The notes under the pieces were generated by a model that was not told the origin of the DNA, searched no databases, and was given only the letters and a program-made list of their open reading frames with translations. Positions 61,987 through 64,000 of a DNA stretch of 64,000 nt are shown piece after piece. The DNA lies in NCBI GenBank assembly GCA_964353175.1, contig CAYGUX010000001.1, positions 186,001 through 250,000 of the forward strand, given 5' to 3'. Both the position numbers and the translations under genes were made by a program. Position 1 is the first letter of the stretch; each line of letters starts with the position of its first letter. The stretch is from JAIYCX01 sp964353175. GTDB lineage: Bacteria > Bdellovibrionota_C > UBA2361 > SZUA-149 > DAOLCO01.

Positions 61987-63348
61987 CTATCCTAACAATC
62001 TTCGCATCTCCCCCACCATATAAACAGGCAATGACAATAACTCGAAATTTATTTTTTCCGCTTTGCCTCCAGTTAGGCCCACTTCTACTTTTTGTAAGGA
62101 TGGTGGGTTTAAATCAAACCTAACTGCCAACTTTGACTTAGATCTATGAATATACTGATGTATGGACCTTAAGGTACCTAAACTTCCAGACTTTACTTCG
62201 ATTGGTATGATATTATTTTTATTTTGATATACAAAATCAACTTCCGCATTATTTGCCTTACCCTCTCTTAACCAATAGAATAATTCTGGAGGTTGATATG
62301 AAGGCCCTAGGTATCTTAAATGCTGTGCAATAAACTGCTCTGCTAAATCATCTTCATTAAACAATCTAACACTAGATGTTACAACCGATACCTTGGATAA
62401 AGCGCCCAACACACCGCAATCAAGCACATAAAGCTTAAATCTCCGACTATCAGCTCCAGAAGAAAGCGGTGGTTGGGTGGCATTTGTTGAATGAGCAATA
62501 CTTAATACTCCTGCCATATCAAGCATTTGAATAGCCAATCGTATGTCGATTGCTTTGGTATGTTCGTCGATATTGACGTATTTTACTTTCTTTCCAAGAC
62601 CAATAGGAACATAATCTAGTACCTTTTGAAGGTTCAATAGAGACGTTTTTTTTGCATATTTAAGAAAATCATCCCTGTAAGTTAAAACTATAGATGACAA
62701 AATCTTTTGAGAAATGGAGAAATCATCTGTATCTATAAACGATTGGAGTGCTTCAGGCATACCACCTACCATCATAAAAGATCTTAAATGAGATAGAAGT
62801 TTTTCGTGAACCATCGGTGAGTAGTCCATTCCAATACTATAAGAGGTCAAATATTCCAGTAATTGATGCTCTGCTTTTGCCTCTAAATACTCACTAAAAG
62901 TGCATGGTCCCAAAAATTGATAACTCACTCGGCCTACAGGCATAGAAAATGAATTTACCTCATCCTGTAAAGCAAACTCAAGCAAAGATCCCGCGGAGAC
63001 TATTGGTAAAGTGGGATGATCTTCATATAAATATCTTAAAAACTGCAAGGCTTCTGGGATAGCCTGAATCTCATCAACAAAAAGTATAGAACTCGTATCA
63101 AGTACACTTCCCTTATTATTTATAATTTGAACTTCTTTTAAGAATTCAGAGACCCTAGAATTTTTAATGATTTCTCTTAAGTACTGATACCTCTCGAGAT
63201 TGATTTCATTCAAGGTGAGTTTTTCTTTTTTGGCGAAATCTCTGACGAGAGTGGATTTACCAACTTGCCTAGGGCCCCTTAGAACCAAAGGTTTCCTATT
63301 GTATTCCTTAAACCAAATCCCTAAATCGACTAGTGCATTCCTGACCAT
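61987..63348 (-). CDS. AAA-type ATPase with DUF4143 domain
   Basis: A 453-residue ATPase. Walker A is GPRQVGKST (25-33), Walker B is SSILFVDEIQ (about 86-95), and SAGSLLEFAL marks sensor 1. The C-terminal DUF4143 part includes FYWLREGKANNAEVDFVYQNKNNIIPIEVKSG, which resembles a PD-(D/E)xK nuclease-like core (D and E-x-K). The family is common, often solitary, and has no settled role. The gene stands alone on the minus strand. Confidence 0.85.
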   Translation of the reverse strand: MVRNALVDLGIWFKEYNRKPLVLRGPRQVGKSTLVRDFAKKEKLTLNEINLERYQYLREIIKNSRVSEFLKEVQIINNKGSVLDTSSILFVDEIQAIPEALQFLRYLYEDHPTLPIVSAGSLLEFALQDEVNSFSMPVGRVSYQFLGPCTFSEYLEAKAEHQLLEYLTSYSIGMDYSPMVHEKLLSHLRSFMMVGGMPEALQSFIDTDDFSISQKILSSIVLTYRDDFLKYAKKTSLLNLQKVLDYVPIGLGKKVKYVNIDEHTKAIDIRLAIQMLDMAGVLSIAHSTNATQPPLSSGADSRRFKLYVLDCGVLGALSKVSVVTSSVRLFNEDDLAEQFIAQHLRYLGPSYQPPELFYWLREGKANNAEVDFVYQNKNNIIPIEVKSGSLGTLRSIHQYIHRSKSKLAVRFDLNPPSLQKVEVGLTGGKAEKINFELLSLPVYMVGEMRRLLG

Positions 63349-63558
63349 TGAGTATTTTTAGTGAGTTATCCTACTTTTCCACATTATAACCCCTTATTTT
63401 AGCCAAATCAAGCTTTTATTACCCCTTCTTTCCTCCAGAACCTCTCTAAATTCTACACACAGACTCCGCCAACAGCTTGAGCACTACCCTAAATCCTTAT
63501 ACAGTCTAGATATTTAAAGGATAATCTCGCAACACAAAAGATCAAATAACTTAATACA

Positions 63559-64000
63559 ATGAGCAAAGAAGAAAAAAGCCCTCCACAATTAAAATACATG
63601 TACAACTCTGACACCCTCTCAGAGCTTGCGGGGTTTATTAAGCTTTACTATAAAAAGTTTGATGTCCAGGAATTTCTCTCAAATTTTAAAACCAAGAGCT
63701 GGAAAGAGGCTGAGCTTAAAGCTAGAGTTCGAATTATTACAGTCTCGCTTTATGAGAATTTGCCTAATGACTACGAAAAGGCTCTAAACATACTAATTCC
63801 AGCTAGCTTTCATATCAAGTGGCATTATTTTGGCATATTTTTTCCAGATTACGTAGAGTGCTACGGACTGAATCATTGGAAGCTCTCAATGAAAGCTCTA
63901 CAAGAATTCACTCAATCCAGCTCCGGCGAATTTGCAATTAGGCCATTTATTGAATTAGATCAAGATCGAGCTTTTAGAGAACTAATAAAGTGGAGCAAAA
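63559..64000 (+). CDS. DNA alkylation repair protein, 5' part (COG4335-like)
   Basis: The frame is open from ATG 63559 to the right edge (147 codons, no stop). The translation has IPASFHIKWHYFGIFFPDYV and GLNHWKLSMKALQEFTQSSSG followed by EFAIRPFIELDQ, which match the HEAT-like AlkD/COG4335 family of DNA alkylation repair proteins. It would bind or excise alkylated bases. The ATG lacks a good ribosome site. Only part of the protein is visible, so the C-terminal half and catalytic residues cannot be judged. Confidence 0.75.
   Translation, partial: MSKEEKSPPQLKYMYNSDTLSELAGFIKLYYKKFDVQEFLSNFKTKSWKEAELKARVRIITVSLYENLPNDYEKALNILIPASFHIKWHYFGIFFPDYVECYGLNHWKLSMKALQEFTQSSSGEFAIRPFIELDQDRAFRELIKWSK

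Noticed and set aside
1..64000. CRISPR arrays, tRNA, rRNA, integrase or IS transposase genes
   Set aside because: I looked for regularly spaced repeats, tRNA-like cloverleaves and transposase motifs in the gaps and saw none.

Overview
The window is a 64 kb piece of a chromosome from a Gram-negative bacterium with low-to-moderate G+C (judged by eye). Lipoprotein signals, a LolA-like domain, an RND/MMPL exporter and a PQQ-type periplasmic enzyme imply an outer membrane. The F1 ATPase operon (two b-type subunits, delta, alpha, gamma, beta, epsilon, with subunits a and c absent and a bactofilin gene just upstream) matches the layout I know from deltaproteobacterial-grade lineages (Desulfobacterota, Myxococcota, Bdellovibrionota). 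The FliH/FliI-type pair fits that too. This placement is an inference; no rRNA or tRNA gene is visible.

Layout. (1) 0.3-4.9 kb, minus strand: a tight unit of SNF2 helicase, a zinc-less SWIM-like partner and exonuclease III. (2) 5.1-8.8 kb, plus: a small unknown gene, a YbhN-type flippase-like membrane protein, and an isolated type III secretion/flagellar stator and ATPase pair. (3) 8.8-10.7 kb: an MscS channel and a PQ-loop-like membrane protein. (4) 10.7-23.3 kb, minus: eleven tightly packed genes. A small protein, a DUF6754-like protein, three further membrane proteins, a GlmL/MutL-type ASKHA ATPase and a KOW/hammerhead-like protein are followed by a glycogen-debranching enzyme, a GH63-like glucosidase and two envelope proteins. 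This is the strongest candidate for an undescribed system: no glutamate mutase gene is present, and the GlmL family is tied to a membrane module and to alpha-glucan breakdown. (5) 23.3-27.7 kb: an SDR/RmlD-like protein, an acidic bactofilin preceded by a 16-codon leader ORF, and a SulP transporter with a UspA protein. (6) 27.9-33.9 kb, minus: an SH3-M48 protease-CHASE2 cyclase unit, a LivJ-type binding protein, a YhhQ-like queuosine precursor transporter and a decayed LivJ-like fragment.

(7) 33.9-35.0 kb: an AbiEii-type nucleotidyltransferase toxin with its partner, followed by 0.5 kb of palindromic repeats. (8) 35.5-42.3 kb, minus: the ATP synthase operon and a second bactofilin. (9) 42.6-47.5 kb: a Fic protein, D-aminoacyl-tRNA deacylase, a small unknown gene, an FrhB-like iron-sulfur protein coupled to a catalytically dead alpha/beta hydrolase, and an MNT/HepT toxin-antitoxin pair. 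(10) 47.5-51.2 and 57.5-61.9 kb, plus: FAD oxidoreductase, acyl/aryl adenylating enzyme, a fused COG4648-LolA protein, a methyltransferase-like protein, an MMPL exporter and a PQQ sugar-dehydrogenase-like lipoprotein. These resemble parts of an aryl-polyene-type pathway, interrupted by accessory DNA. (11) 51.2-57.5 kb: a HipA/HipB pair, a DUF5610 protein, a YjjJ-type HipA kinase, a CPA2 antiporter and two foldback elements of about 145 bp, one flanked by a 10-bp direct repeat. (12) 62.0-64.0 kb: a DUF4143 ATPase and the start of a COG4335-type DNA alkylation repair gene that runs off the right edge.

The region from 33.7 to 55.4 kb is rich in toxin-antitoxin modules, repeats and a gene fragment, and looks like a zone of gain and loss, whereas 10.7-23.3 kb and 35.5-42.3 kb look like conserved core operons.
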